Positions 1 to 9,348 of a stretch of DNA of 64,000 nucleotides are shown here, piece by piece. The DNA is taken from contig NZ_JAIVAM010000007.1 in assembly GCF_020171845.1 (NCBI RefSeq), positions 62,001-126,000 of the forward strand, in the 5' to 3' direction. The first letter of the stretch is position 1, and each line of letters begins with the position of its first letter. The position numbers and the translations under genes were made by a program. This DNA comes from Cytobacillus kochii. Its GTDB lineage: Bacteria > Bacillota > Bacilli > Bacillales > Cytobacillaceae. The notes under the pieces were generated by a model. It saw nothing but the letters and a program-made list of their open reading frames with translations, was not told where the DNA came from and did not search any database.

Positions 1-638
1 ATCCATTTATCAGCATAATCATTTACGATTATCGTGAACATAGAAAGAAATTCTTTACTGTTCAGCAAATAATTAGACAGGTATTGATAGAAGAGCTGAT
101 TTAATTCAGCTTTCTTTAGTTGACTAAGGTGCTCCATCCCAAGTTCGTCAGCCATTACATCTAATACCCACTCTGCGATTCCCCGCTGAAACCACTGACA
201 AAACTCTTCCCAAGCAGCTTCCTCATTTAAAAAGGTATCCGTTCTTAGCCTATTTTCAATTGCTGAAATGGCAAGTCCTCTTAGTTGATGATCTAAAAAA
301 ACCGTTGTAAATAGGGAGGAATAATTTTTGTTTTTCTCGATAAGAAAATGCACGATATGATCTGCCAATTGATGAATAAAGCGATCTCTTGCGATTTGTC
401 TTAACGAATTAAAAACAGCCGGATTTTCTTGATATGCCTTTTCCCAAATCATAAAAGATTTGACACCTGAGATATAATAAATAGGTGCCTTCTCTTTTTC
501 AATCGACTCTTGATTGGCAATTGCTTCTTTTTGCTGTTCATAAATACATAGAATTAAAAAATTATCAATTTCATTTGTCAATTGTCTAGCTTTGCCTTCA
601 TTACGCTTCCCATTCCTACGAACAACTTTTTTAGTCAT
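1..638 (-). CDS. hypothetical protein, 3' end outside window
   Basis: An open frame starts with ATG at 638 and runs off the left edge without a stop, giving at least 212 residues. The start has a good ribosome site (GGAGGG, about 9 bases upstream). The N-terminus is strongly basic (begins MTKKVVRRNGKRNEGKARQ). The rest is rich in helix-forming and aromatic residues with no signal peptide, membrane segment or recognisable motif. It could be a helical DNA-associated or regulatory protein, but I do not recognise the family. It is transcribed in the same direction as arsC, and the arsC terminator separates them. Confidence 0.75.
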   Translation of the reverse strand, partial: MTKKVVRRNGKRNEGKARQLTNEIDNFLILCIYEQQKEAIANQESIEKEKAPIYYISGVKSFMIWEKAYQENPAVFNSLRQIARDRFIHQLADHIVHFLIEKNKNYSSLFTTVFLDHQLRGLAISAIENRLRTDTFLNEEAAWEEFCQWFQRGIAEWVLDVMADELGMEHLSQLKKAELNQLFYQYLSNYLLNSKEFLSMFTIIVNDYADKW

Positions 639-756
639 AAACCGTCTATTCCCTCCTACCCTTATTTCATTGAGTGACTTAGACAATGTTGGTCGTTATT
701 TATTACAAGTGTAGCATAACAAAAGTTTAATTAACTATATATTTTAACTATTCAGA

Positions 757-792
757 ATAAAAATACCCGCCATGGAGGTACTTCCATGACGG
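757..792 (-). terminator. rho-independent terminator of the arsRBC unit
   Basis: On the minus strand a hairpin with arms CCGTCATGGA and TCCATGGCGG (one G-T pair) is followed by TATTTTTATT. It lies 8 bases after the arsC stop codon. Confidence 0.8.
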
Positions 793-799
793 TGTATGA

Positions 800-1222
800 C
801 TACTTTTCACCAGCATCAGCAAACCGCTTCAACCGCTCGGCTATCTCATCTCTTACACGAGTAAACGTTTGCCACTTTTCCTCTTCCGTGCCAATTGCTT
901 TGGCAGGATCATCAAATCCCCAATGTTCTCGTTTCACTTCTTTCGGTGTTATAGGACATTTATCAGCAGCATCGCCACATAAGGTGACAACCAAATCCGC
1001 TTGATTTAAGATGTCGGTATTTATCACATCCGATGTTTGCTGTGAAATATCTATCCCCGCTTCTTTCATCGCTTCTACAGCTTTTGGATTGAGTCCATGT
1101 GCCTCAATGCCTGCACTATAGACTTGCCAATCCCCATTTAAATAATGCTTTGCCCAACCTTCAGCCATCTGACTTCTGCAAGAATTCCCTGTGCAAAGAA
1201 AATAAATGATTTTTTTCGTCAT
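800..1222 (-). CDS. arsC: arsenate reductase, thioredoxin-dependent
   Basis: This cytosolic enzyme of the low-molecular-weight tyrosine-phosphatase fold reduces arsenate to arsenite, which ArsB then exports. The P-loop CTGNSCRS is at residues 10-17 (nucleophile Cys10, Arg16). The two further redox cysteines of this class are visible as Cys82 and Cys89 in [10 protein letters not shown], so the thioredoxin-coupled triple-cysteine mechanism is complete. Length (140 residues) is normal. ATG has AAAGGAG upstream. It is the last gene of arsR-arsB-arsC, 12 bases after arsB, and is followed by a terminator. Expression should be arsenite-inducible through ArsR. Confidence 0.95.
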   Translation of the reverse strand: MTKKIIYFLCTGNSCRSQMAEGWAKHYLNGDWQVYSAGIEAHGLNPKAVEAMKEAGIDISQQTSDVINTDILNQADLVVTLCGDAADKCPITPKEVKREHWGFDDPAKAIGTEEEKWQTFTRVRDEIAERLKRFADAGEK

Positions 1223-1234
1223 ATGAACACTCCT

Positions 1235-2536
1235 TTAATGAATAATTAATAACCATATATAAAGACCTAATAAGGTGATAAATAAGGTAGGAATCGTTAG
1301 GATGATACCTGTTTTAAAGTAAGTACCCCAAGAGATCTTCACCCCTTTACGTGATAACACATGTAACCATAATAACGTAGCAAGTGAACCAATTGGTGTG
1401 ATTTTTGGTCCAAGGTCAGAACCGATGACATTGGCATAAATCAAAGCATCTTTCGTCATACCTGTTGCATTCGTATCTGCAATGGCTAACGCATCAATCA
1501 TCACTGTCGGCATGTTATTCATGACCGAAGACAAAATGGCGGCAATAAAGCCCATGCCCATTGTTGCGGCAAACAATCCTTGATCAACGGTTAATTGAAG
1601 AACATCTGTTAACAAGCTCGTTAGCCCAACATTCCGCAAACCATACACAACAACATACATACCGACTGAGAAGAAAACAATATTCCACGGAGCCCCCTTC
1701 ATAACGGTTTTCACATCAACTGCATCACTTCTTCTAGAGATCATAAGAAAAATAAAAGCAATGATACTAGCAATAATCGATACAGGCACACCAACAAACT
1801 CACTTGCAAAATAACCAACTAGTAATATCGCCAAAATCCACCATGAGTACTTGAATAATCGTGGATCCTTTATCGCTACACGCGGCTCCCGCAATTGCGT
1901 ACCATCATAACGACCGGGTATGCTTTTTCTAAAAAACAAATAGAGAACCAAAATACTTGCCGCAACAGAAAATAAATTCGGCACAATCATGACAGTGAAA
2001 AATTTCACAAAGCCGATGCCAAAGAAATCGGCCGATACAATATTAACAAGATTACTAACCACAAGGGGTAATGACGCTGTATCAGCGATAAAACCACTTG
2101 CAATAATGAACGGAAAGACCATTTTCTCATTAAAATTCAAGTTCCTTACCATCGAAAGAACAATCGGTGTCAAAATCAAGGCAGCCCCATCATTCGCAAA
2201 CAGGGCAGATACAATCGCTCCGAGCAAAATCACATAGACAAACATTTTTACACCATGCCCTTTTGCCGCTCTCGCCATATGCAAGGCAGACCATTCAAAG
2301 AAACCAATCTCATCTAAAATTAAAGAAATAATAATAATAGCGATAAATGTTAACGTTGCATTCCATACAATCGACGTTACATCCAAAACATCTTGGAAAT
2401 CTACCACACCAACTAGTAAAGCCAATATCGCTCCACCACAGGCAGACCAACCAATAGACACCCCTTTAGGTTGCCAGATGACTAAAATAAGTGTGATTAA
2501 AAAAATCACTGATGCCAAAACCACTGACGTTGTCAT
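1235..2536 (-). CDS. arsB: arsenite efflux permease
   Basis: A 433-residue integral membrane protein of the ion-transporter superfamily with about 10-12 hydrophobic segments. It resembles ArsB throughout, including the [16 protein letters not shown] and [12 protein letters not shown] stretches typical of the family. It exports arsenite across the cytoplasmic membrane, driven by membrane potential in the absence of an ArsA ATPase; none is seen here. I chose the ATG at 2536 rather than the one at 2542, because AAGGAGGA abuts the upstream ATG and leaves a 7-base spacing to the second. It lies between arsR and arsC, with short gaps of about 12 bases on each side. Confidence 0.93.
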   Translation of the reverse strand: MTTSVVLASVIFLITLILVIWQPKGVSIGWSACGGAILALLVGVVDFQDVLDVTSIVWNATLTFIAIIIISLILDEIGFFEWSALHMARAAKGHGVKMFVYVILLGAIVSALFANDGAALILTPIVLSMVRNLNFNEKMVFPFIIASGFIADTASLPLVVSNLVNIVSADFFGIGFVKFFTVMIVPNLFSVAASILVLYLFFRKSIPGRYDGTQLREPRVAIKDPRLFKYSWWILAILLVGYFASEFVGVPVSIIASIIAFIFLMISRRSDAVDVKTVMKGAPWNIVFFSVGMYVVVYGLRNVGLTSLLTDVLQLTVDQGLFAATMGMGFIAAILSSVMNNMPTVMIDALAIADTNATGMTKDALIYANVIGSDLGPKITPIGSLATLLWLHVLSRKGVKISWGTYFKTGIILTIPTLFITLLGLYIWLLIIH

Positions 2537-2548
2537 ACCCATTCCTCC

Positions 2549-2884
2549 TTAATCACACAATACGCGCAAACCTTGTTTTTCAAGACTTTCAAGTAGCCCC
2601 TCTTGACTTGGAAGCTGATTTAATAAAGTACAAACGAAGGGAAAGTTCTCATATTGTCTATTTAAACCGTAATAAACCCATTGACCCCTTCTTGATTCAA
2701 AGATCAAACCAACATCACGTAACTTACGTAAATGCTGACTAATAGCTGGCTGGCTCATATCAAATAAATGAACAAGCTCACAAACACAGCATTCCCTTGA
2801 TTCAAGAATCTTCACCATCTTTAGCCTTGTTTTATCGCCTAACAGCTTTAACACAAGCGCAACTTCCTCAATTGTACTTTTCAT
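2549..2884 (-). CDS. arsR: ArsR/SmtB-family arsenite-responsive repressor
   Basis: A 111-residue winged-helix repressor. The arsenite site in helix 3 is visible as ECCVCEL with Cys33 and Cys35 (Cys32 adjacent), matching the ELCVCDL motif of the family. The recognition helix region is MSQPAISQHLRKLRDVGLI. It is first in the arsRBC unit and should repress its own promoter until As(III) or Sb(III) binds. Two palindromes lie over that promoter. It is divergent from a second, different arsR. Confidence 0.93.
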   Translation of the reverse strand: MKSTIEEVALVLKLLGDKTRLKMVKILESRECCVCELVHLFDMSQPAISQHLRKLRDVGLIFESRRGQWVYYGLNRQYENFPFVCTLLNQLPSQEGLLESLEKQGLRVLCD

Positions 2885-2902
2885 TAAGGTACTCCTTTAT
2901 CG

Positions 2903-2959
2903 TATAAGTAAATGCTTATATCCTTATGCTATTTTATAGATAAATCTATAGTTAAGCAA
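2903..2959 (-). promoter_or_regulatory. arsRBC promoter with two palindromic operator candidates
   Basis: Minus-strand promoter: -35 TTGCTT (2954-2959), 17-base spacer, -10 TAAAAT (2931-2936). A perfect palindrome, TATAGAT-AA-ATCTATA (2935-2950), fills the spacer. A second, TATAAG-N6-CTTATA (2903-2920), covers the predicted transcription start. Positions fit ArsR repression, but the assignment of these sites to this ArsR is inferred. Confidence 0.65.
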
Positions 2960-2979
2960 TCCCTGTTAGAAAAAAACGC

Positions 2980-3056
2980 ATCAAATTTTTTTGATTTATT
3001 TCTTGATTTTCCAATTATAGTTAAAGTATACTAATAACACATCAAAAAAATTTGAT
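2980..3056 (+). promoter_or_regulatory. promoter and paired operators of the arsR2-arsI unit
   Basis: Plus-strand promoter: -35 TTGATT (3003-3008), 18-base spacer, -10 TATACT (3027-3032). Two palindromes with identical half-sites ATCAAA-N4-TTTGAT lie at 2980-2995 (spacer TTTT) and 3041-3056 (spacer AAAA). Their centres are 61 bp apart and they bracket the promoter. Half-sites of this ATCAA type are common for Gram-positive ArsR proteins. That they belong to the second ArsR is inferred from position. Confidence 0.7.
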
Positions 3057-3070
3057 AGGAAGTGCAAGCC

Positions 3071-3373
3071 ATGAAACCATTCATTGAATATGAAAAACAA
3101 TTTAAAGCATTAGCCGACCAAAAGAGACTAGAAATTATGTATGAGCTATGCCAACGGGGACAGACATGCGTTTGTGATTTATCCGAGATTTTCTCTCTTC
3201 CGCAATCGAAATTATCCTATCATTTAAAGATTTTGCTCGATGCTGGTTTAATTACAAAAGAGACACAAGGAAAATGGAATTACTATGAATTAAATGAGCA
3301 ATCCGTTAACCATCTCTTATCAGAAGAACTTTGTTGTATCTTTAGAAAATCAAGTAATTCTTGTTGCAATTAA
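3071..3373 (+). CDS. ArsR-family repressor linked to arsI
   Basis: A 100-residue winged-helix protein with helix-3 motif QTCVCDL (Cys33, Cys35) and recognition region LPQSKLSYHLKILLDAGLI. Unlike the first ArsR it has two extra vicinal cysteine pairs at its C-terminus (Cys88-Cys89 and Cys98-Cys99). ATG at 3071 is preferred over GTG at 3062, which overlaps the ribosome site AGGAAG. It is followed after 15 bases by the arsI-type gene, so the pair is likely co-transcribed. Its inducer may be trivalent inorganic or methylated arsenic; which one cannot be told from sequence. Confidence 0.88.
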   Translation: MKPFIEYEKQFKALADQKRLEIMYELCQRGQTCVCDLSEIFSLPQSKLSYHLKILLDAGLITKETQGKWNYYELNEQSVNHLLSEELCCIFRKSSNSCCN

Positions 3374-3388
3374 AAGGAGGCATTTCAA

Positions 3389-3790
3389 ATGAAATATGTG
3401 CATATCGGTATTAACGTAACCAATTTAGAAGCATCTATCGCCTTTTATTCAAAAGTATTTGGTGTTTCTCCAATCAAGCTCAAGCCCACTTACAGTAAGT
3501 TTTTACTAGAACAACCTGGACTCAACTTTACCCTTAATGTAAAAGACGAAGTAAACGGTAATCAAGTGAATCACTTTGGTTTCCAAGTAGAAACACAAGA
3601 AGAAATCGATCACCATAAACAACGATTAGAACAAGAAGGATTCTTCGCACGTGAAGAACGAGATACCACTTGCTGCTACGCTCTACAAGACAAGTTTTGG
3701 ATCACCGATCCAGATGGGAATGAGTGGGAGTTTTTTTATACGAAGGCGGATCGCGGGGTTCAGAGTGAGGGATGCTGTGTAGATATTTAA
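3389..3790 (+). CDS. arsI: ArsI-type C-As lyase (VOC / glyoxalase fold)
   Basis: A 133-residue vicinal-oxygen-chelate protein. ArsI is a Fe(II)-dependent dioxygenase that cleaves the carbon-arsenic bond of trivalent organoarsenicals such as methylarsenite. Expected metal ligands are present: His5 (KYVHIG), His62 (QVNHFGF) and Glu114 (NEWEFF). The vicinal substrate-binding cysteine pair is Cys95-Cys96 (TTCCYA). There is a further CC near the C-terminus. ATG has AAAAGGAGG upstream. Adjacency to an ArsR repressor matches known arsI loci. The alternative, a cadmium-induced CadI-like protein, is close in family; the His/His/Glu plus Cys-Cys pattern supports ArsI. Confidence 0.85.
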   Translation: MKYVHIGINVTNLEASIAFYSKVFGVSPIKLKPTYSKFLLEQPGLNFTLNVKDEVNGNQVNHFGFQVETQEEIDHHKQRLEQEGFFAREERDTTCCYALQDKFWITDPDGNEWEFFYTKADRGVQSEGCCVDI

Positions 3791-4046
3791 GGGATATTTC
3801 TTTCATTTCCTAAAATAACAAGTAATTTAAAAACATAGATACTGAATCAGTGCCTTGTTTTTTAACTTACTATAATCCCTATGGAGCATAAATTAAAATA
3901 TAACTACCTTTAGTATTAATATGTTTGCTTAACAACAATACTGTACTTCTTATTGCCTCTCAAATCCTGCTTATTATGTACATAATATTCCTAATTTTCA
4001 ATTATAATATGATGTATAGTAGGAGAAAAAGGAGGGATAAGCCCTA

Positions 4047-4466
4047 ATGAAAAAAAGATACTATAAAATATTTGCCTTATTAATTCTTCTGCTAGGTGTC
4101 ATTACTTTTTTGATTTATAACTATATAAACAATTATAGATTTGCTAGTGAAGTTTATTCTTTTAGGGGTGAAGGACAATACTGGGTTGTTACCTCTAAAT
4201 ATACATCTATTCATCAGGATAACTATAGGCATGAGATAAAAATAGAATATACTGGTGGTGACAAAAATGTATTAGTTGACCATTGGTATTTTCATTCTTC
4301 ACTATTTGGCACCGGCGGCGGTGGGGAAACGCTTGATGATAAAAACCAGCTTAGTAAAAGAGAGGAAGGGACATTCATGTTTACGCCAAATAAAATGCAT
4401 ACATTCGAAATAGAATGGAATGGCAATAAAGAGACGTTTGATGTTAACTTATTGGAGGATCATTGA
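4047..4466 (+). CDS. hypothetical membrane-anchored extracellular protein
   Basis: A 139-residue protein: basic N-terminus, one hydrophobic segment at about residues 8-26, then a polar domain likely outside the cell. The soluble part is rich in beta-forming residues and contains a glycine run (GTGGGGE). No catalytic motif is recognisable. There is no lipobox cysteine after the hydrophobic segment. ATG follows AAAGGAGGGATAAG. It stands alone between the arsenic region and ssrA. Confidence 0.7.
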   Translation: MKKRYYKIFALLILLLGVITFLIYNYINNYRFASEVYSFRGEGQYWVVTSKYTSIHQDNYRHEIKIEYTGGDKNVLVDHWYFHSSLFGTGGGGETLDDKNQLSKREEGTFMFTPNKMHTFEIEWNGNKETFDVNLLEDH

Positions 4467-4504
4467 GTTTTGTGAATAGCTTGGTTTTATATGTTATTGG
4501 TTTT

Positions 4505-4540
4505 AACCAAATAAAAAACCACCAAATATGTATTTGGTGG
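4505..4540 (-). terminator. ssrA terminator overlapping the mature 3' end
   Basis: The minus strand reads CCACCAAATA-CA-TATTTGGTGG followed by TTTTTTATTT. The first six bases of the 5' arm are the encoded CCACCA end of tmRNA, so the terminator must be processed to yield the mature 3' end. Confidence 0.9.
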
Positions 4541-4894
4541 AGACGGAGGGAGTCGAACCCTCGTCCAAAGATATTGGCACTTAAGCTTCTACGAGTGTAG
4601 TCGATATATTCGTGTTTCGCTGCTCCTTATGCCTATCGACGGGCGTCCGGGCAGCTAGTCTGGTTGTTCTCTTCCTTCATCCTCAGACGGTGGAATCCGG
4701 CGTAGCCCACTAAATTTGAGTCCCTTACCCTACCACATGGGCGATGGAGGGAGGAACCGCTAAAGGCCTATTAGGCAGCTAAAGCGAAGTTGTTTTGTTG
4801 TTTGCCAGTTATAGGCTTTGACGTTTTAACGAGGACGATCCCCTCGACTCGCAACCTAAGCTCAAACTATCCCTGTCGAATCCGTAGCGTCCCC
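4535..4894 (-). ncRNA. ssrA: transfer-messenger RNA (tmRNA)
   Basis: About 360 nt. The 5' end GGGGACGCTACGGATTCGACAG and the 3' TTCGACTCCCTCCGTCTCCACCA-type T-arm and acceptor are canonical. The tag reading frame (4771-4806) encodes GKQQNNFALAA and then a TAA stop, giving tag (A)GKQQNNFALAA with the conserved ALAA degron. CCA is encoded. It rescues stalled ribosomes with SmpB, whose gene lies just upstream. The 5' mature end is inferred from homology and RNase P-type processing of a longer leader. Confidence 0.96.
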
Positions 4895-5020
4895 ATTGGA
4901 TAGTAGCAGTTTTTAAAGCTGCTAACTGTATTAGGTGCGCAACTGAGTCGTTGCAGCATACGGAATGCTCGATAAACTTTGAGCAAAGATTGTGCATTTC
5001 TATTTGAAGTGACAATTACT

Positions 5021-5048
5021 ATTATAGCACAAACAAACGAAATATCAA
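5021..5048 (-). promoter_or_regulatory. ssrA promoter (SigA type)
   Basis: Minus strand: -35 TTGATA (5043-5048), 16-base spacer, consensus -10 TATAAT (5021-5026). It sits just downstream of smpB, so tmRNA has its own strong promoter. The predicted start near 5014 leaves a leader of about 120 nt before the mature 5' end. Confidence 0.8.
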
Positions 5049-5066
5049 TTGTAAGCTTTTGGTATA

Positions 5067-5534
5067 TTACATTTTTTGTCTTTCGCGGAAGGCACGTTCA
5101 ACTTCTCGTTTCGCTTCTTTGCGTTTTAAGTCCTCACGCTTATCATATTTCTTTTTACCCTTCGCTAATCCAACTAAAACCTTTGCGAAGCCATTTTTTA
5201 AATATAGTTTTAATGGAACAAGGGCATAGCCGCTTTCTTTTGACTCACCTATTAGTTTGTTAATTTCTTTCCGGTGTAGTAAAAGTTTTCTCGTTCTTAA
5301 TGGGTCGTGGTTATGAATATTCCCTTGCTCGTAAGGACTAATATGCATACCAATAATGAATAATTCATTATTAACAATTCGTGCATAGGCATCTTTTAGG
5401 TTCACACGTCCGTTACGAATGGATTTAATCTCAGTTCCTTGTAAAACAATACCCGCTTCATATGTTTCTTCGACAGTATAATCATGATAGGCTTTTTTAT
5501 TTTGGGCGATTGTTTTCCCTGCACCTTTTGGCAT
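5067..5534 (-). CDS. smpB: SsrA-binding protein
   Basis: A 155-residue RNA-binding protein that delivers tmRNA to stalled ribosomes. Family motifs are seen: [20 protein letters not shown] near the N-terminus, [21 protein letters not shown], and the basic C-terminal tail ([24 protein letters not shown]) that enters the decoding site. Length is normal. ATG has AAGGGAG upstream. The gene lies between rnr and ssrA, as in B. subtilis. Confidence 0.97.
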   Translation of the reverse strand: MPKGAGKTIAQNKKAYHDYTVEETYEAGIVLQGTEIKSIRNGRVNLKDAYARIVNNELFIIGMHISPYEQGNIHNHDPLRTRKLLLHRKEINKLIGESKESGYALVPLKLYLKNGFAKVLVGLAKGKKKYDKREDLKRKEAKREVERAFRERQKM

Positions 5535-5580
5535 CTCTTTCTCATCTCCCTTAAATCACAGCAGTTTTATTTATTTTAGC

Positions 5581-5628
5581 AAAAACAAAGGTAAGAAGGA
5601 AGAAAGCCTTACAAAAAAGGCTTCCTCC
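5581..5628 (-). terminator. terminator downstream of rnr
   Basis: Minus-strand hairpin with arms GGAGGAAGCCTT and AAGGCTTTCTTCC around a T-rich loop, followed by a pyrimidine-rich tail ending in TTTTT. The T-run is displaced, so termination may be partial and smpB may share rnr transcripts. Confidence 0.5.
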
Positions 5629-5634
5629 ATTAGA

Positions 5635-7962
5635 CTATTTACGTTTCTTTTTTCGTTTTGCTTTCGGTGCATTCTCATAGAATTTGCGTTTTTTCTTTTT
5701 CTTACCATCTGGCTTACCAGATTTATCTCCTCGTTCTGGCGCAGCAGATTTCCTTGGCTTTCTTTCTGAACTACCTGTTTTAAACACTTTTGTTTCTTGT
5801 CGGCGTTCTCTTCTAGGCGTGCCTTTCATTCCGACAATCTCAAAGTCGATCGCACGTTCATCTTTATTGACATTAATGACACGAACGGTAATTTCATCCC
5901 CAATGCGGAATACATTCCCTGTACGTTCGCCGATCATTGCCATTTGTCGTTCTTCATAGCGATAATAATCATCGGTCATATAGCTGACATGGATTAAACC
6001 TTCTATCGTGTTTGGTAGTTCGACAAACATCCCAAAATTCGTAACAGAGCTAATCATACCATCATATTCTTCACCAATTTTATCAAGCATGTATTCTGCT
6101 TTTTTCAATTCATCGGTTTCACGTTCGGCATCGACTGCTCTGCGCTCCATTTCAGAAGCATGATCCGCGATTTCAGGTAACATCGCATTCCATTTTTCTT
6201 GGGTGCGATCGTCTATCTTTCCTTCGATCAAATACGTACGAATGAGACGGTGAACAATCGTATCTGGATATCGACGAATTGGCGAGGTGAAGTGTGTATA
6301 AAACTCTGTTGATAGTCCGAAGTGACCCAAGCTTTCTGGATCGTACTTCGCTTGTTGCATGGAACGAAGCATCATTGTGGAGATCACCATTTCCTCTGGT
6401 GTCCCCTGTACTTCTTCTATAATATCCTGTAATGCACGCGGATGAACAGCGTTGGCTGTTCCTTTCACAATATACCCAAAGTTTGTAATAAACTCAAAGA
6501 ATCTTCTGAGTTTATCTTCTTTCGGATCTTCGTGAATACGGTAGATGAACGGTACTTCCATCCAATGAAAATGCTCGGCAACCGTTTCATTCGCAGCTAA
6601 CATAAATTCCTCAATGAGTCTTTCTGCTACTGAACGTTCGCGAATGACGACATCTTTTGGATCACCCTCTTCATTCACTAACACTTTCGCTTCTTTAAAG
6701 TCAAAATCAATGGCACCACGATGCATACGCTTCTTACGAAGAATCGCAGCTAATTCCTCCATACGCTTAAACATTGGTACCAGTGGCTCATAGCGCTCAA
6801 TTAATTGTTCATCATTGTCTTCCAAAATTTTATTCACATCCGAATAAGTCATTCTTTCGGTTGTTTTAATGACGCTTTGGAAAATCTCATGATTGACGAC
6901 TTCACCATCAGGCGTAATTTCCATCTCACATGAAAGTGTAAGACGATCTACTTTTGGATTCAATGAACAAATCCCATTCGATAGGCGATGAGGAATCATC
7001 GGTATTACACGATCGACTAAGTACACACTTGTTGCTCGTTCCTCTGCTTCCACATCAATTGGTGATCCTTCAGTTACGTAATAAGATACATCAGCAATAT
7101 GCACACCTAATTTATAATGACCATTATCAAGCTGCGTCACAGTAACAGCATCATCTAAATCTTTCGCATCTGCACCATCAATCGTAACAATCGTTTCGCC
7201 TCTTAAGTCACGACGGTTTTCAATTTCTTTTTCATCGATCTCATCAGGCGTTTCTTCTGCCTGCTTTAACACATCATCAGGGAATTCCATCGGTAAGCCA
7301 TGTTTATGAATAATGGAAAGAATATCAACACCTGGATCGTTTTTATGACCCAGAATTTCCATTACTTCACCTTCCGCACTCTTTCTTCCTTCAGGATAAG
7401 TTGTGAGTTTAACAACGACTTTATGTCCTTCTACTGCCCCTTTAGAAGCAGCTTTTGGGATAAAGATATCACTGGCAAACTTTTTATCATCTGGAATAAC
7501 AAAGCCAAAATGCTTACTCTCAGTGTATGTACCAACGATTTGTTGCACACCACGTTCCAAAATGCGGACGATGGTTCCTTCTTTTCTTTGACCAGCGCTT
7601 TCTGCTGCTACACGGGCTAAGACAATATCACCGTGCATGGCATTATTTGTTTCATTTGGTGGGATAAATAAATCATCGAGTCCTGGTTCATCTGGAATAA
7701 CAAAGGCAAATCCTTTGGCATGGCCAGATAATTTTCCGCGCACAAGATTCATTTTTTCAGGTAATCCATAGCGATTACTTCTTGTACGCACAACTAGGCC
7801 TTGTTCCTCCATAATGACTAAAGTTTTTACAAAATCCTTAAATTGGGTGGAGTCTTCTATCCCAAAAGCCTCCTCCATTTCTTGTACTGTTAGAGGCTTG
7901 TACGCCTCGTCCTTCATATAATTTAATAGTTTATCGACTAGCTCTTTTTTGTGGTTATCCAC
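5635..7962 (-). CDS. rnr: ribonuclease R
   Basis: A 3'-5' exoribonuclease that degrades structured RNA, including defective mRNAs handled by tmRNA. Domain order: N-terminal winged helix (about residues 1-65), two cold-shock domains ([16 protein letters not shown] and [15 protein letters not shown]), the RNB catalytic domain with the metal-binding DAKDLDDAV motif near residue 260, a C-terminal S1 domain ([15 protein letters not shown]), and a lysine-rich tail. I place the start at GTG 7962 ([16 protein letters not shown]): GAGGAG lies about 10 bases upstream and the N-terminus then matches RNase R. Upstream in-frame GTG 7974 and TTG 7971 sit too close to that site. This gives 775 residues. Confidence 0.95.
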   Translation of the reverse strand: MDNHKKELVDKLLNYMKDEAYKPLTVQEMEEAFGIEDSTQFKDFVKTLVIMEEQGLVVRTRSNRYGLPEKMNLVRGKLSGHAKGFAFVIPDEPGLDDLFIPPNETNNAMHGDIVLARVAAESAGQRKEGTIVRILERGVQQIVGTYTESKHFGFVIPDDKKFASDIFIPKAASKGAVEGHKVVVKLTTYPEGRKSAEGEVMEILGHKNDPGVDILSIIHKHGLPMEFPDDVLKQAEETPDEIDEKEIENRRDLRGETIVTIDGADAKDLDDAVTVTQLDNGHYKLGVHIADVSYYVTEGSPIDVEAEERATSVYLVDRVIPMIPHRLSNGICSLNPKVDRLTLSCEMEITPDGEVVNHEIFQSVIKTTERMTYSDVNKILEDNDEQLIERYEPLVPMFKRMEELAAILRKKRMHRGAIDFDFKEAKVLVNEEGDPKDVVIRERSVAERLIEEFMLAANETVAEHFHWMEVPFIYRIHEDPKEDKLRRFFEFITNFGYIVKGTANAVHPRALQDIIEEVQGTPEEMVISTMMLRSMQQAKYDPESLGHFGLSTEFYTHFTSPIRRYPDTIVHRLIRTYLIEGKIDDRTQEKWNAMLPEIADHASEMERRAVDAERETDELKKAEYMLDKIGEEYDGMISSVTNFGMFVELPNTIEGLIHVSYMTDDYYRYEERQMAMIGERTGNVFRIGDEITVRVINVNKDERAIDFEIVGMKGTPRRERRQETKVFKTGSSERKPRKSAAPERGDKSGKPDGKKKKKRKFYENAPKAKRKKKRK

Positions 7963-7994
7963 GATTGACAACACTCCTCAAACTTCGATCCAAC

Positions 7995-8741
7995 TTACAC
8001 TTGCCAATCAAGCTGCTCTAAAAATTGATACACATCTTCATGCAGCTGATCTCTTTCCTTATCAAGTGTAATGACATGACCGGATTCTTCATACCATTTA
8101 ATCTGTTTTTGATCATTTTCTACTTCATTGTATATAATATTCGCGCTTTCAGTATTAATCATATGATCTTCTCTTGATTGCACAACAAAAGTCGGAGAAT
8201 AAATCATATCCACATTATGACGGACATCTGCAATTAATGCTTGTAATGCCTTTAATGTGTCCATTGGTGTTTCTTTAAACTTAGCTACTTCTTCTTCAAT
8301 TTGTTCGGGTGATTTTCCTTCTAGCTTCTTATATTGTCGGGCATAATCAACGACATTATCGTACATCACTTTTTCAGACTTAATATGCATAGGTGCACAC
8401 ATGGTTATAATACCCTTTACAGGTACAGTGTAACCTAATTTCAAGGAAAATACCCCACCAAGCGATAAGCCGGCAATCGCGATTTCTTCATGGCCCATTT
8501 CCTTTAGGTGTTGATAACCATTCATGACGTCTTGCCACCAATCTTCTGGTCCCGTATGGACAAGTTCTTCCGGCGGGACGCCATGGCCTTTATATAATGG
8601 CGCATGACAAGTATAACCTTTCCCTTCTAGGAATCTTGCCATCATGCGGACATCTGCTGTATTACCAGTAAACCCATGTAATAATAATACTGCTCGTTTA
8701 CCGTCTCCAAATGTGAATGGTTTGGGTTGAACTACTTTCAT
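7995..8741 (-). CDS. est: carboxylesterase, Est30/YvaK family
   Basis: A 248-residue alpha/beta hydrolase. The catalytic triad is visible: Ser93 in GLSLGG, Asp192 in SREDHMI and His222 in ESGHVI. The oxyanion-hole motif LLHGFTG is at residues 20-26. Family members hydrolyse short-chain carboxyl esters in the cytosol. ATG at 8741 follows GAAAGGAAG. The frame stays open far upstream into secG, but that stretch is secG read out of frame. Placement between secG and rnr matches B. subtilis. Confidence 0.93.
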   Translation of the reverse strand: MKVVQPKPFTFGDGKRAVLLLHGFTGNTADVRMMARFLEGKGYTCHAPLYKGHGVPPEELVHTGPEDWWQDVMNGYQHLKEMGHEEIAIAGLSLGGVFSLKLGYTVPVKGIITMCAPMHIKSEKVMYDNVVDYARQYKKLEGKSPEQIEEEVAKFKETPMDTLKALQALIADVRHNVDMIYSPTFVVQSREDHMINTESANIIYNEVENDQKQIKWYEESGHVITLDKERDQLHEDVYQFLEQLDWQV

Positions 8742-8803
8742 TATTGTATACTTCCTTTCAATCAAACGTTTGTTTAACATGATTAGTTTTCCCTGTAATA
8801 GGC

Positions 8804-8836
8804 AAAATAAAAACCCGACCTTTCGTTGAGGCCAGG
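8804..8836 (-). terminator. terminator of secG
   Basis: Minus-strand arms CCTGGCCT and AGGTCGGG (two G-T pairs) with a 7-base loop, followed by TTTTTATTTT. Confidence 0.8.
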
Positions 8837-8857
8837 CATTGCATTGTTCGTCTCTAT

Positions 8858-9091
8858 TTATAGAGCAAAATAAGAAACTGCGATTGTTAAAATAAAGAAT
8901 AAAACAGCTAAAACAATCGTCAAACGATGTAAAATCAAATCTAAGCCGCGTGCTTTTTGTTTCCCAAAAAGTTGCTCCGCTCCACCAGAAATCGCACCTG
9001 AAAGACCTGCACTTTTTCCAGATTGAAGTAACACAACGGCAATTAAACCGATAGACACAATGATTAGCAGTGTAATTAAAAGTGTATGCAT
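8858..9091 (-). CDS. secG: preprotein translocase subunit SecG
   Basis: A 77-residue protein with two membrane segments (about residues 3-22 and 55-75) joined by the conserved loop [29 protein letters not shown]. It is part of the SecYEG channel in the cytoplasmic membrane. ATG has GGAGGT 7 bases upstream. It has its own promoter and terminator, and the first repeat array lies upstream of the promoter. Confidence 0.96.
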   Translation of the reverse strand: MHTLLITLLIIVSIGLIAVVLLQSGKSAGLSGAISGGAEQLFGKQKARGLDLILHRLTIVLAVLFFILTIAVSYFAL

Positions 9092-9137
9092 GTGGGCACC
9101 TCCATATCAACCATTTACGTACAATATTAATACTCAA

Positions 9138-9166
9138 ATTTTAGCATATTTACTATGTACAGACAA
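9138..9166 (-). promoter_or_regulatory. secG promoter (SigA type)
   Basis: Minus strand: -35 TTGTCT (9161-9166), 17-base spacer, -10 TAAAAT (9138-9143). It lies about 180 bp downstream (in transcription direction) of repeat array 1. No other feature is seen between the two. Confidence 0.75.
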
Positions 9167-9348
9167 GTTAATCTATCATGAAATGTCAAGTTCATGCCCG
9201 CATGCCTAGATGCTCACACTACAAATTATTCACAAAAACGATGATCATATTTTGTACGATGTGATTAGCCGCTGTTTAGGAAAGTCTCTATTTATGTATA
9301 TTTCTGTATCTTTGACCTTTCTTTTCAAAGTATACTAAGAAGAGGATT

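Noticed and set aside
3791..3850. Terminator after arsI
   Set aside because: Only a 5-bp stem (ACTGA-A-TCAGT) before a T-run; too weak to call with confidence.
8742..9137. N-terminal extension of the esterase to 380 residues
   Set aside because: The extra 132 codons are secG and its leader in another frame; the ATG at 8741 has a proper ribosome site and gives the family length.
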